Made by a program: the position numbers and the translations under genes. Below the pieces are notes generated by a model, which saw only the letters and a program-made list of their open reading frames with translations, was not told the origin of the DNA and ran no database searches. Positions 23,932 to 32,678 of a stretch of DNA of 64,000 nt are shown here, piece after piece (position 1 is the first letter of the stretch; the number at the start of each line of letters is the position of its first letter). Location of the stretch: positions 367,546 through 431,545 of the forward strand of contig NZ_NGNR01000003.1 of NCBI RefSeq assembly GCF_002198115.1, read 5' to 3'. The DNA is from Robiginitalea sediminis. GTDB taxonomy: Bacteria > Bacteroidota > Bacteroidia > Flavobacteriales > Flavobacteriaceae.

Positions 23932-24476
23932 TTGATGTTGCAGCCAATACTGGGCTTCTGGTCCGGAGAAACGTTTAAGTCATTGAGCGTGGCCTCGATG
24001 GCGGCTCGGAGGTCGGCTCCCGTAAGGGGTTTGTCATTCCCGGGGCGGGAGTCGTCCAGCTGGCCCCGGTAAACGAGTTTCAGGCCCGGGTCGAAGAGGT
24101 AGAAATCCGGCGTGCATGCCGCATCGTAGTCCTTCGCCGTCTGCTGGGTTTCGTCGTAAAGGTAGGGGAATGGGTACCCTTCTGCCACAGCGGTACGGGT
24201 CATCTCCCCCGGGGCATCTTCGGGGTAATTTTCTACGTCGTTGCTGGAAATGGCCACAAAACCAATGCCCAGGGGTTGATAGTCCCGGGCGAGCCTTACC
24301 AGCTCGGCATTTACGTGTTTCACAAAAGGGCAGTGGTTGCAAATGAACATAACCACGGTTCCCTTGGTGCCTTTTACTGAGTCCAGGTCCAGTGTTTTAC
24401 CACTAACGGTATCGGGCAGGCTGAAATCAGGGGCCGGGGTGCCCAGGGGGATCATATTGCTGGGGGTTCGAGCCAT
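23913..24476 (-). CDS. Thioredoxin-like redoxin (AhpC/TSA family)
   Basis: I start at the ATG at 24476 (MARTPSNMIPLGTPAPDF); nine more codons upstream are open but add nothing. The 187-residue protein has a thioredoxin fold with a CxxC-type site Cys46-Asn-His-Cys49-Pro in FICNHCPFVKH, followed by AISSNDVENYPED, DYDAACTPDFYLFD and YRGQLDDSRPG. This is the cytoplasmic redoxin group often called thioredoxin family protein, whose partner is unknown. It lies directly upstream of the GNAT gene and overlaps it by 19 bases. Confidence 0.9.
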   Translation of the reverse strand: MARTPSNMIPLGTPAPDFSLPDTVSGKTLDLDSVKGTKGTVVMFICNHCPFVKHVNAELVRLARDYQPLGIGFVAISSNDVENYPEDAPGEMTRTAVAEGYPFPYLYDETQQTAKDYDAACTPDFYLFDPGLKLVYRGQLDDSRPGNDKPLTGADLRAAIEATLNDLNVSPDQKPSIGCNIKWKPGS

Positions 24477-24698
24477 ATCGGGAAAGGGTTTTGCGGGTCC
24501 CAAAAATACTCAAAAGTTGGTTTATCCTCAGACTCTTCCTATCTTCTGACCCAACTAACCTTCCCTTTAAGGGGCCAACCAAACGCATTTGATTCCTACC
24601 CCTCTATGCTTTATCACGGCCACTGAGGCCTCCTATGAAAATGCCGGGAGGCGCTGTGCGGCTTCTACTTTCATTGTGCAACCTCATGATCTGGTGAC

Positions 24699-25616
24699 AT
24701 GGAATCGCAGATAGACCATTTGCAAATCCATTTCGATTCCCAGAGCCTGTGGATGCTGAATATAGCCCTGGCCCTGGTTATGTTCGGGATTGCCCTGGAC
24801 ATACGCCCTTCTGATTTCAGGCAGATATGGAAAGCCCCCAGAGCCATGCTTACCGGGGTGCTGTGCCAGTTTATCCTGCTGCCCCTTGCTACTTTCCTGT
24901 TGGTGGTCCTGATACGGCCCCAGCCGAGTTTTGCCCTGGGGATGATTTTGGTTGCCAGTTGCCCTGGGGGGAACGTTTCCAATTTTATGTCGCACCTGGC
25001 TCGTGGCAATACGGCACTGTCAGTCTCCCTGACCGCCTTAGCAACCCTGGCAGCTGTCCTGATGACCCCCCTGAATTTACAGTTATGGGGTGGGCTGTAT
25101 GCCCCTTCGGCTGAAATCCTGAAAACAGTCCGCATTGATCTGCTGGAAATGATCCGCCTGGTAGGGCTGCTGCTGGCCGTCCCCCTGGTTTGCGGTATGG
25201 CCCTGCGCCATTACCGGCCTGCCCTCGCGCTGCGCCTTACCCGTTATTTCAAGGGGGGGTCGCTGTTGTTCTTTTTCGGGCTAATCGGCCTGGCCCTGTG
25301 GAAGGACCGGGATGTATTTGCAGCCTATGTAGGGGCAGTGTTCGGGATTGTGCTCCTGCATAATCTCATTGCCCTGGGAACAGGGTTTGGTACGGCCCGC
25401 CTGCTGCGGCTCAGCCGAAAGGACGTCCGTACCATTACCCTGGAGACGGGCATCCAGAATTCGGGCCTTGGGCTTTTAATTATATTTACTTTTTTTGACG
25501 GTCTTGGGGGAATGGCCCTGGTAGCCGCCTTCTGGGGCATCTGGCATCTGGTTACCGGCCTTTTGGTTGCCGGGATCTGGAGCCGTTACCTGTTGCGAAA
25601 AGAACCTGTGCTTTGA
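24699..25616 (+). CDS. BASS-family transporter (bile acid:sodium symporter-like)
   Basis: The 305-residue inner-membrane protein has about nine or ten spans. Family marks are the LALVMFGIALDI start, LVASCPGGNVSNFMSHLARGN (Na-site region) and LETGIQNSGLGLLIIFTFF. BASS proteins import organic anions with sodium; bacterial members include pantothenate precursor carriers, but the substrate here is open. An internal Met at 24753 is an alternative start. The 220-base gap before the gene holds no gene or convincing riboswitch. The acyltransferase gene overlaps its stop as TTGA. Confidence 0.88.
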   Translation: MESQIDHLQIHFDSQSLWMLNIALALVMFGIALDIRPSDFRQIWKAPRAMLTGVLCQFILLPLATFLLVVLIRPQPSFALGMILVASCPGGNVSNFMSHLARGNTALSVSLTALATLAAVLMTPLNLQLWGGLYAPSAEILKTVRIDLLEMIRLVGLLLAVPLVCGMALRHYRPALALRLTRYFKGGSLLFFFGLIGLALWKDRDVFAAYVGAVFGIVLLHNLIALGTGFGTARLLRLSRKDVRTITLETGIQNSGLGLLIIFTFFDGLGGMALVAAFWGIWHLVTGLLVAGIWSRYLLRKEPVL

Positions 25617-26653
25617 AAAAAGTCATATATGCGATCCTCAAACCGGTAATCCGGACAGCGTTCCAGTGTTATTACCAGCGCATTTCCTTCAAGGGGATGG
25701 GAGGGATCCCGGCCGATAAACCGGTAGTGCTCCTGCCCAACCACCAGAATGCCCTTCTTGACCCCTTGTTGTACGCGGCTTTCGCCAGAGCCAGAAAACC
25801 GTATTTCCTGACCCGTTCCGATGTTTTTCAGGGCGGGCTGCTGGAAGCCTTTTTCGATGCCATGCGGATGATCCCCATCTATCGCTGGCGCGATGGGCGG
25901 CACACCCTCAGGAGGAATGATGCCGTTTTCGACCGGTGTGCGGAGTTGCTTTCCCAAGGGGAGCACCTGCTTCTGTTTCCCGAGGCCAACCACAACCTCA
26001 GACGGCAAGTACGCCCGCTCAGTAAAGGATTTACCCGTATTGTAGCCCGGGCCATGGAGTGCTATCCGGACCTGGATTTACAACTGGTGCCCGTTGGGAT
26101 CAACTACCAGGATGCGGCCGGTTTCCCGGACCGTGTTACCTACGTATTCGGTACGCCTATTGCTGCAAGGGAACTGTGGGAAGGCCTGGATGAAGCCCAG
26201 GCGGCAGCGGTAGTGAAGCAACGTATCTTCGAGGCCCTGACCACCCTCACCACCCATGCCGACCCAGACAGGGAGTACGAGGCGCAAATCCTACCCCTGG
26301 AAGAACAGGGAGCCGATTTTAACCATCCGGAAGAAGTCAACGCCTACCTGAAGGGCGCTACCCGGGATTTTCCAAGGCGCTCAAAGGGCACTGGTCTCCT
26401 GCACAGGTTGTGGGATGGGTTATTCCGCCTGCTCAATGCCCCGGTGGTGCTGCCATGGGGCTGGGTGGCCCGCAATAAGGTTTGGGAGCCGGAATTCATG
26501 AGTACCTTCCGGTTTGGCTTTGCTTTTCTGGTGTATCCGCTGTACTACCTCGCCTTGCTGCTCCTGTTGGGTTGGCTGGCAGGATGGGCCACAGCTGGGG
26601 TAGCCGTGGCCTTCCTGATTGCTTTTAACCTGCTTTACGTCAAGGGCCGGTAG
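25613..26653 (+). CDS. PlsC-like glycerophospholipid acyltransferase with C-terminal spans
   Basis: The product of 346 residues starts at a TTG (25613) overlapping the TGA of the transporter gene, so translation is probably coupled. The acyltransferase domain has LPNHQNALLDPLLYA as block I; this is His44-x5-Asp50, one residue longer than the usual HX4D. Block III-like FPEANHNLRRQVRPLSKGF and VPVGINYQD follow. Two or more spans lie near residues 300-340 (FAFLVYPLYYLALLLLLGWL). It probably acylates lysophosphatidate or a related lipid at the inner membrane. The exact acceptor is not shown. Confidence 0.85.
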   Translation: MKKVIYAILKPVIRTAFQCYYQRISFKGMGGIPADKPVVLLPNHQNALLDPLLYAAFARARKPYFLTRSDVFQGGLLEAFFDAMRMIPIYRWRDGRHTLRRNDAVFDRCAELLSQGEHLLLFPEANHNLRRQVRPLSKGFTRIVARAMECYPDLDLQLVPVGINYQDAAGFPDRVTYVFGTPIAARELWEGLDEAQAAAVVKQRIFEALTTLTTHADPDREYEAQILPLEEQGADFNHPEEVNAYLKGATRDFPRRSKGTGLLHRLWDGLFRLLNAPVVLPWGWVARNKVWEPEFMSTFRFGFAFLVYPLYYLALLLLLGWLAGWATAGVAVAFLIAFNLLYVKGR

Positions 26654-26659
26654 GCTTCC

Positions 26660-29188
26660 TTACATGATATGCCCGAAGAAAATGGCATTCATCAGCAATT
26701 TGTTGGTGCCGTACCAGAATGCCCTGAAATTGGTATTATCCGTAAAAAGGATAACCCTTCCACCGCCCATGCGCGATACTTTGAAGGGGACGCTGCCCGA
26801 AATCAGGCGGGCGTTTTCTTCAGAAATATAGCCGCTCAGAAGGGGGTTTTCCGTGTATTGGATGGGGTTGTCAAAACTGTTTTTCTCAGGTTCCAGGTAG
26901 ATGTTGGAATTGCGGAACAGCGCCAGACGGTCGTTTTTATAGCCCCAGTTTACCGGGTGGGAACGGTCCAGGCGTGCTTCAAAAATAGCTCCGCCGGTTA
27001 CCTGAGCGCCATAGAATTCCTCTTTCTGGTCGAAGCGCAGGTTTTTGGCCTGAAGGGTACTGTCCCGGACCATCTTCAGGTCCATAAGTTCGTGGCGCTC
27101 GAGCCAGCTGGCCGCGCTGCGGTAGGCGATGAGAGTACCTCCTTGTGAAACCCATTCCTTGAGTTTGGAGGCAGCGCTTTCCGACAGGCCGCCGGAGCCC
27201 CAGGAACTTGGGAGGATGATGTCGGTGTACCGGTCCAGGTCCGCACGGGAAAGCTGGTCGGTGTCCAGTTTGGTGAGTGGGATGCCGTAGCGCGTATCGA
27301 AGAGGTGCCAGATTTCCCCGGCATCGTAGGAGCGGATGCCATCCCCCACGATAAGAGCCACTTTAGGGGCCTTCACCCGTTCAAATTCCCGGCTGCCTAA
27401 ATCTATACCCTGGGTAACCCCGGTATCGACTCCTGTCAGGCTAACCCCGGTACCGGAGGCGATTTCCTGCAAGGTGGCATACAGGGTGTCGGGATCCAGG
27501 TCCTGGCCCTGGACGGGTACCATGATGGTCCCGTAGTCGTAGCTGCGCCCTCCCATCCGGAAAGGCTCCCGCCCCACTTTGGCGCGCAGCCCTTTTTGGA
27601 GCAGGGCGTTCAGGACCTTGGGGGTATAGTATTCGTGCCACTCGAACAAATAGGCGTACTGGCTTTTGCGGTCTACGCCTCCGCCCAGGGATGGGAGTTC
27701 CTGCAGGGCATTGCCGGTTTCCGGAAGGCTATTGACCTCGGAGTAGTCCAGGTTAAACGCCAGGGGGAAGGTCCAGGCCGAGATGTCGTAAAAGAGGCTG
27801 TCGGTAAAGGTGGTGCGCTTTTCAAACATGGCGCGGATGAGCCTCGGGTTTTTCTGGTTGAGTGGTACCACATAGCTGTTCCCCCCTGTAAAGGTTTTTC
27901 CGCCGATAGTCTTTTCTCCCTGAAGGGGATAAACCGTAAGGCGGTGGCGGAGCAGGATTTCGGCCAGGTGCGCGGCCTTTGCTCCATCTTTGGAATCCCC
28001 AAAGACGTAGCCCCTGGTACCCCGGGCTTCGCTGCGGAGCTGGGCGTAGTAATCCCTGCGGAAATCCAGAAGTTTTGTCCGCATATTATGGGCCGCCTCG
28101 ATGGTGGAAAGCGCCGTTACAAACTGGTTGCGGATGGTAAAGGGGAAGGTGAGCACCCCGTTGTCGCTCTCCTGCATGTGGCCCCGGGAACTTGCCTGTT
28201 CAAAAAGGATCCCGATACTGCCCATGACATCAGGAAAGGTAGATCCCTTTCCGTAGTAATAATCGTCGTAGTCTTCTTCCGAATAATACAGGGAGCCGAT
28301 CTTATTGAGGGCCTTGGCGTGGTAGGTTCCTATTTCGGCGGTGAGCTCCTTGTTGCGCTCCGGGGTAAGGGGGTGGATGCGCGAAGGTTCCCCGGGCTGG
28401 AAGAAGAAGGTGGAATTCGTGCCCATTTCGTGGTGGTCGGTAAGCACGTTGGGCAGCCAGTCGTGGAAGGTGTTGATGCGGGCGCGGCTCTCCGGGAGCT
28501 GCACGGGCAGCCAGTCCCGGTTCAGGTCAAACCAGTAGTGGTTGGTGCGCCCTCCGGGCCAGACCTCATTGTATTCCCGGTCATTGGGGTCCGGGGTCAT
28601 GGTAATGGCCTTATGGGTGTTGGCCCAGTGGGCAAACCGCTGCAACCCGTCCGGGTTAAAGGAGGGATCCATCAGGATGACCATATTGCGAAGCATTTCC
28701 TCTATTTCCGGCCCCTGGGCGGCGGCCAGGTAATAGGCATAGGCCAGTCCGGCGTTGGCACCGCTGGGTTCATTCCCATGGATGGAAAACCCCTGGTAAA
28801 CGACCACGGGCATACCAGACAGGTCCATGCTCCCGGCCCCGGATTCTGTCAGGGCGAGGTGGTTTTGACGGATTTGCTCCAGGCGTCCGTGGTTTTCAGG
28901 GGAGGTGACTTTCAGCAGCAGCAACGGCCGGCCTTCGAAAGTGGTGCCCCTGTTTTCCAGGACCATCCTGTCGCTGGCTGCAGCCAGGGTGGTGATATAC
29001 TGCACCAGTTTATCGTGGGTAACGTGCCATTGGCCCACCTGGTGGCCAATGACCGATTCCGGGGTGGGGATTTCCGGGTTATAGCTGATTTGCTGGGGCA
29101 GGAAGTAATCCAGTCCTGGTGTTTCCTGCGCCATTAAAGTGCCGAATGCGGTTAACAGCACACAGAGGGAAAGAAGCGTTTTTTTCAT
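26660..29188 (-). CDS. Secreted M14-family zinc carboxypeptidase
   Basis: The 842-residue protein begins with a signal peptide (MKKTLLSLCVLLTAFGTLMA). The catalytic domain has zinc ligands in GFSIHGNEPSGANAG (His, Glu) and in VLTDHHEMGTNSTFFFQPGE (His). Beyond about residue 620 comes a glutamine-amidotransferase-like fold (KVALIVGDGIRSYDAGEIWH, ILPSSWGSGGLSE, GGTLIAYRSAASWL) and a beta-rich tail. This long layout is common for secreted M14 peptidases of Bacteroidota. It trims C-terminal residues from peptides, perhaps including cell-wall peptides. No T9SS sorting domain is seen. It converges with the acyltransferase gene, six bases between stops. Confidence 0.93.
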   Translation of the reverse strand: MKKTLLSLCVLLTAFGTLMAQETPGLDYFLPQQISYNPEIPTPESVIGHQVGQWHVTHDKLVQYITTLAAASDRMVLENRGTTFEGRPLLLLKVTSPENHGRLEQIRQNHLALTESGAGSMDLSGMPVVVYQGFSIHGNEPSGANAGLAYAYYLAAAQGPEIEEMLRNMVILMDPSFNPDGLQRFAHWANTHKAITMTPDPNDREYNEVWPGGRTNHYWFDLNRDWLPVQLPESRARINTFHDWLPNVLTDHHEMGTNSTFFFQPGEPSRIHPLTPERNKELTAEIGTYHAKALNKIGSLYYSEEDYDDYYYGKGSTFPDVMGSIGILFEQASSRGHMQESDNGVLTFPFTIRNQFVTALSTIEAAHNMRTKLLDFRRDYYAQLRSEARGTRGYVFGDSKDGAKAAHLAEILLRHRLTVYPLQGEKTIGGKTFTGGNSYVVPLNQKNPRLIRAMFEKRTTFTDSLFYDISAWTFPLAFNLDYSEVNSLPETGNALQELPSLGGGVDRKSQYAYLFEWHEYYTPKVLNALLQKGLRAKVGREPFRMGGRSYDYGTIMVPVQGQDLDPDTLYATLQEIASGTGVSLTGVDTGVTQGIDLGSREFERVKAPKVALIVGDGIRSYDAGEIWHLFDTRYGIPLTKLDTDQLSRADLDRYTDIILPSSWGSGGLSESAASKLKEWVSQGGTLIAYRSAASWLERHELMDLKMVRDSTLQAKNLRFDQKEEFYGAQVTGGAIFEARLDRSHPVNWGYKNDRLALFRNSNIYLEPEKNSFDNPIQYTENPLLSGYISEENARLISGSVPFKVSRMGGGRVILFTDNTNFRAFWYGTNKLLMNAIFFGHIM

Positions 29189-29240
29189 TGTAGTGGTTCT
29201 GTTTTCACGGGGCCGTTACTTTCGGGGGGTCCCTAATGTG

Positions 29241-29272
29241 TAAAGATAACACCTGCGGGTTGCAGCGCCAAA
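29241..29272 (-). promoter_or_regulatory. M14 peptidase promoter
   Basis: TTTG (complement of 29269-29272), 20-base spacer, then TATCTTTA (complement of 29241-29248). One mismatch from the TAnnTTTG consensus. The leader would be about 45 bases. Confidence 0.55.
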
Positions 29273-29285
29273 AAGACCTAGCCAT

Positions 29286-29311
29286 AAAAAAAGGCCTCCG
29301 TGGGAGGCCTT
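29286..29311 (-). terminator. Terminator of the DUF3276 gene
   Basis: Nine-bp stem AAGGCCTCC/GGAGGCCTT with loop GTG, followed on the minus strand by a run of seven T (complement of 29286-29292). Confidence 0.88.
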
Positions 29312-29332
29312 AATATATGATTGTAAGGAGTA

Positions 29333-29701
29333 TCAGATGTCGTCGAAATCCACATCCACAAAGCTGCCGCTGCTGGGCATGCCGTTCTCAGAAGGTTCGT
29401 TTTTTCGGAAATCCTTCTGGTGGCGCTCGGAGATGACCTCCTCGCCTTTGGAATCAATAATATATTCTGTGGTTTCTTCCAGGATGTCCCGGAAGGCCTC
29501 AAAGTCCTCCTTGTACAGGTAGATCTTATGCTTTTTGTAATGGAAGGACCCGTCGTCGTGGGTGAATTTCTTGCTTTCGGTAATGGTGAGGTAGTAATCC
29601 CCGGCCCTGGTGCTGCGGACATCGAAGAAATACGTCCGGCGGCCAGCCCGGAGCACTTTGGAAAAAATCTCCTCCTGCTCCGTCAAGTCTTTCTCGCTCA
29701 T
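29333..29701 (-). CDS. PUR-family (DUF3276) nucleic-acid-binding protein
   Basis: The 122-residue protein matches the DUF3276 family, bacterial PUR-alpha-like proteins of Bacteroidota and spirochaetes. The pattern includes FSKVLRAGRRTYFFDVRSTRAGDYYLTITESKK, then KHKIYLYKEDFEAFRDILEETTEYI, which forms the PUR beta-beta-beta-beta-alpha unit. The tail is acidic and ends FVDVDFDDI. PUR folds bind single-stranded DNA or RNA; the role in Bacteroidota is not established. It has its own strong terminator and lies downstream of an ABC exporter gene on the same strand. Confidence 0.92.
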   Translation of the reverse strand: MSEKDLTEQEEIFSKVLRAGRRTYFFDVRSTRAGDYYLTITESKKFTHDDGSFHYKKHKIYLYKEDFEAFRDILEETTEYIIDSKGEEVISERHQKDFRKNEPSENGMPSSGSFVDVDFDDI

Positions 29702-29774
29702 CGTATCGGAATCTAGTTAGCTTGGGTATAAGGTTCCCAAAAATGTGAAAAAAATGCTAAAACAGCAACTTTTT

Positions 29775-31529
29775 TTAGTTTTCCTTACCCGATAGCTGGT
29801 TGATATAAAGCTCCTTGTAATACCCGGGGGCAGCGAGTAATTCCTCGTGGGTGCCGGATTGGATGATGCGGCCGTCTTCCAGGACCAGGATCTTGTCGGC
29901 ATGGATGGCCGAGGAGACCCGGTGGCTTACGATGATGGTGGTTTTGTCGCGGGAGGCTTTCTTAAGGTTGGACAGGATGGCTTCCTCGGTTTCCGTGTCT
30001 ACGGCCGAGAGACAATCGTCGAAGAGGTAAATGACCGGGTCCTTGATCAGGGCCCTGGCTATGGAAACGCGCTGTTTCTGCCCGCCGCTAAGGGTAATGC
30101 CGCGCTCCCCGAGGATGGTTTGGTAGCCTTTGGCAAACCCCTGGATGTTGTCGTGCACAACCGCCATGCGGGCCGCGGTTTCAATTTCCTGCTGGGTAGC
30201 ATCGGCCTTTCCGAAGCGGATGTTATTTTCAATGGTGTCGGAAAACAGGAAAGCGTCCTGGGGCACGGCCCCGATGGCCTGGCGGAGGGAATCCAGGTGA
30301 ACTTCCCCGATGGGGACACCATCGATAAGGATTTCGCCGGATTCCACATCGTAGAGGCGTGCGATCAGTTCCAGGATGGTCGATTTCCCGGAACCGGTTT
30401 TTCCCAGAATGGTGAGGGTCTGCCCCGGATCTATGGTAAAGGAAAGGTTTTTTATGGCCTTGATACCGGTATCGGGATAGGTAAAATGGACATTCCGGAA
30501 TTCAATTTTCCCCGAAATAGGGGTAGGCGCTTCTGCAGAATTGACGATTTCAGGTTCCTGTTCCAGGAACTCGTTGATGCGTCGCTGGGAGGCCTCGGCC
30601 CGTTGCACGATGGAAGTCAGCCACCCTACAATGGCCACCGGCCAGGTGAGCATGTTCACATAGATGATAAACTCCAGGATGGTCCCCAGGGTATCGATCT
30701 CACCCCTGAAATACTGCACCCCTCCCACATAGATCACAAAGATATTGCTGACCCCGATAAGCAGGATCATCAGCGGGAAAAACCAGGCATTGACTTTGGC
30801 CAGGTCCATACTTTTTTCCTTACCCTCCAGGGCCAGGGCCTCGGCTTCGCTACTGATTCGGGGTTCAATGGCATAGGCCTTGATCACCGAGATGCCCGAG
30901 AACGATTCCTGGGCGAAAGTCGAAAGGGTAGAGAGGAAGACCTGCACCCGGGTGGAGCGTTGGTGGATAACCCGGCTGATCCAGTAAATCAGCACGGATA
31001 ATACCGGAAGGGGAACCAGAGCGTAAAAGGCGATGGTGGGCGCTTTGATAAACATCAGGGGGATGAGGCAGACAAAGAGCGTCAGGGTCTGTATCCCATA
31101 CATGATGGCCGGTCCGGCATACATGCGTACCTGGCTGACATCCTCGCTGATGCGGTTCATCAGATCCCCGGTGCGGTTGTTCTTGTAGAAATTGAGACTC
31201 AGTAGCTGGTAGTGGTCAAAGACCTCGTTTTTCAGGTCGTATTCGATGTAGCGGGAAACATTGATGATGGTTTGCCGCATCAGGAAGGTAAAAAACCCCG
31301 ATAGCAGTGCCGCCCCGATAATGATGGCGATATATTCCAACAGCTGGGCACGCGCCTCCGGAAGGGCAAGGGCCCCGGCACCGTACTGCTCCACCACCTC
31401 TACGATGTTCTTCACATAGGAAGGCATTACCAGTTGGAAAACCCTTGCTATGATGGTAATTATAATGCCCACCAGGAGCTTGAACCAGTATTTCCGGAAG
31501 TACTTGTTGAGGTGTCTGAGTGCTTTCAT
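29775..31529 (-). CDS. ABC exporter, fused permease and ATPase
   Basis: I start at the ATG at 31529 (MKALRHLNKYFRKYWFKLLV); the open frame upstream runs through the promoter of the divergent nusB gene. The 584-residue half-transporter has six spans at about 15-300 and an ATPase domain with Walker A GKTGSGKST, signature LSGGQKQR, Walker B VIYLFDDCLSAVD and switch His in IIVSHR. It would work as a homodimer in the inner membrane, like MsbA, LmrA and Sav1866. The substrate may be a lipid, drug or peptide. No specific signature settles it. Confidence 0.93.
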   Translation of the reverse strand: MKALRHLNKYFRKYWFKLLVGIIITIIARVFQLVMPSYVKNIVEVVEQYGAGALALPEARAQLLEYIAIIIGAALLSGFFTFLMRQTIINVSRYIEYDLKNEVFDHYQLLSLNFYKNNRTGDLMNRISEDVSQVRMYAGPAIMYGIQTLTLFVCLIPLMFIKAPTIAFYALVPLPVLSVLIYWISRVIHQRSTRVQVFLSTLSTFAQESFSGISVIKAYAIEPRISSEAEALALEGKEKSMDLAKVNAWFFPLMILLIGVSNIFVIYVGGVQYFRGEIDTLGTILEFIIYVNMLTWPVAIVGWLTSIVQRAEASQRRINEFLEQEPEIVNSAEAPTPISGKIEFRNVHFTYPDTGIKAIKNLSFTIDPGQTLTILGKTGSGKSTILELIARLYDVESGEILIDGVPIGEVHLDSLRQAIGAVPQDAFLFSDTIENNIRFGKADATQQEIETAARMAVVHDNIQGFAKGYQTILGERGITLSGGQKQRVSIARALIKDPVIYLFDDCLSAVDTETEEAILSNLKKASRDKTTIIVSHRVSSAIHADKILVLEDGRIIQSGTHEELLAAPGYYKELYINQLSGKEN

Positions 31530-31652
31530 TGGCCCGGGGGCATGGGATGGTGCTGCAGGGATCACAGCCGGACAAAGATAGCCCTTTGGCGCGAAAGCGG
31601 CGTTAGAGATTTCATAAACCCCCGGGGTATGCCGGAATTCGGAATCTATTGC

Positions 31653-31660
31653 TATTTTTG
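31653..31660 (+). promoter_or_regulatory. -7 box of nusB
   Basis: TATTTTTG fits TAnnTTTG, 29 bases before the ATG at 31689. It shows that the open frame further upstream (from 31434) is not translated as part of NusB. No good -33 element. Confidence 0.55.
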
Positions 31661-31688
31661 CCCCGTTCATTCCAGCAAAGTTCTTTAC

Positions 31689-32630
31689 ATGCTAACCAGA
31701 CGGCACATCCGGGTCAAAGTAATGCAGAGCATTTATGCCCTGAGCCTTTCCAAAGCCGGTGACCTGGAATCCTCGGAGAAGTTCCTGCGCAGAAGTATAG
31801 GCCAGACCTATACCCTCTACCTGCTGGTTCTCGGGTTGTTCCGGGAACTCCACCTCTATGCGGTTTCCCAGAAGGAAAAAGGGGCCAAACGCTACCTGAA
31901 AGAAGCCCCCATGGGCCCGGACCCTGCCAGGCTCGCCGGGAATGTCTTTCTCTCGGCCATTGCCTCGGACAGTTCCCTGGAGGCCGAGTTGGGAAAACGG
32001 AAACTGCGGCAGTGGTACCTCAATGAGGAGTATGTCAAAATCCTGTATTCCCAGATCCTTCAAAGCCCGGAATTCGAAGCGTACAGCGCTTCGGAAGGGG
32101 GGTGGGACCAGGACCGGGCCTTCATCCTTTCGATTTTCCGGGAGATTATCGCCCCTAACGACAAAGTATACGATTTCCTTGAAGATGAGGGGATTACCTG
32201 GGTAGACGACCTTCCATTGGTCAATACCTTTATTATGAAACGCCTCGGGAAAATGAAAGCTACTTCTGCCGAAGGGTTTCTGCTGCCGGCTTTGTTGAAA
32301 GGACCGGAGGATATGGAGTTTGCCCTGGAGTTGCTGCGCAAGACGGTCCTCAGGGACGGGGAACTCGAAAAGGAAATCGAGGGCAAAACACCCAATTGGG
32401 ATAAGGACCGCATTGCTGAGATCGATGCCATCCTCCTGAAGATGGGGATTGCGGAATTGCTGTATTTCCCCTCCATCCCGGAGCGGGTCACCATCAATGA
32501 ATACCTGGAAATCGCCAAGGAATACTCCACGCCCAAGAGCAGTGTGTTTATCAATGGAATCCTGGATAAACTCATCCGCGAATACAAGGCTTCGGGCCGC
32601 CTTAAAAAAACGGGCCGCGGCCTCTTATAA
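31689..32630 (+). CDS. nusB: Transcription antitermination protein NusB, long form
   Basis: From the ATG at 31689 (MLTRRHIRVKVMQSIYAL) the product has 313 residues, about twice the length of E. coli NusB. The first 40 residues carry the usual RRHIRVKVMQSIYA start, then there is a long helical insert, and the NusB RNA-binding core lies at the C-terminal end (DRIAEIDAILLKMGIAELLYF, PERVTINEYLEIAKEYSTPKSSVFINGILDKL). Bacteroidota NusB proteins usually have this layout. With NusE it binds boxA RNA for rRNA antitermination. A DUF1573 gene and yajC follow. Confidence 0.94.
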   Translation: MLTRRHIRVKVMQSIYALSLSKAGDLESSEKFLRRSIGQTYTLYLLVLGLFRELHLYAVSQKEKGAKRYLKEAPMGPDPARLAGNVFLSAIASDSSLEAELGKRKLRQWYLNEEYVKILYSQILQSPEFEAYSASEGGWDQDRAFILSIFREIIAPNDKVYDFLEDEGITWVDDLPLVNTFIMKRLGKMKATSAEGFLLPALLKGPEDMEFALELLRKTVLRDGELEKEIEGKTPNWDKDRIAEIDAILLKMGIAELLYFPSIPERVTINEYLEIAKEYSTPKSSVFINGILDKLIREYKASGRLKKTGRGLL

Positions 32631-32642
32631 GGAATTAATGCT

Positions 32643-32650
32643 TATTTTTG
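32643..32650 (+). promoter_or_regulatory. -7 box of the DUF1573 gene
   Basis: TATTTTTG matches TAnnTTTG. A start near 32657 leaves about 22 bases to the ATG at 32679 and only 10 to the ATG at 32667, so I favour 32679. Confidence 0.5.
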
Positions 32651-32678
32651 ACCGAACTGAAATTAAATGCACACCATC

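Noticed and set aside
24600-24720. TPP-riboswitch-like text (CTGAGG and AACCTCATGATCTGG) before the BASS transporter
   Set aside because: The conserved pieces are interrupted and the ATG would lie inside the element; pairing arms do not match the THI-box order. A covariance search would settle it.
27596-29137. 513-codon open frame opposite the M14 peptidase
   Set aside because: Antisense shadow with low-complexity His/Gly/Val composition and no motif.
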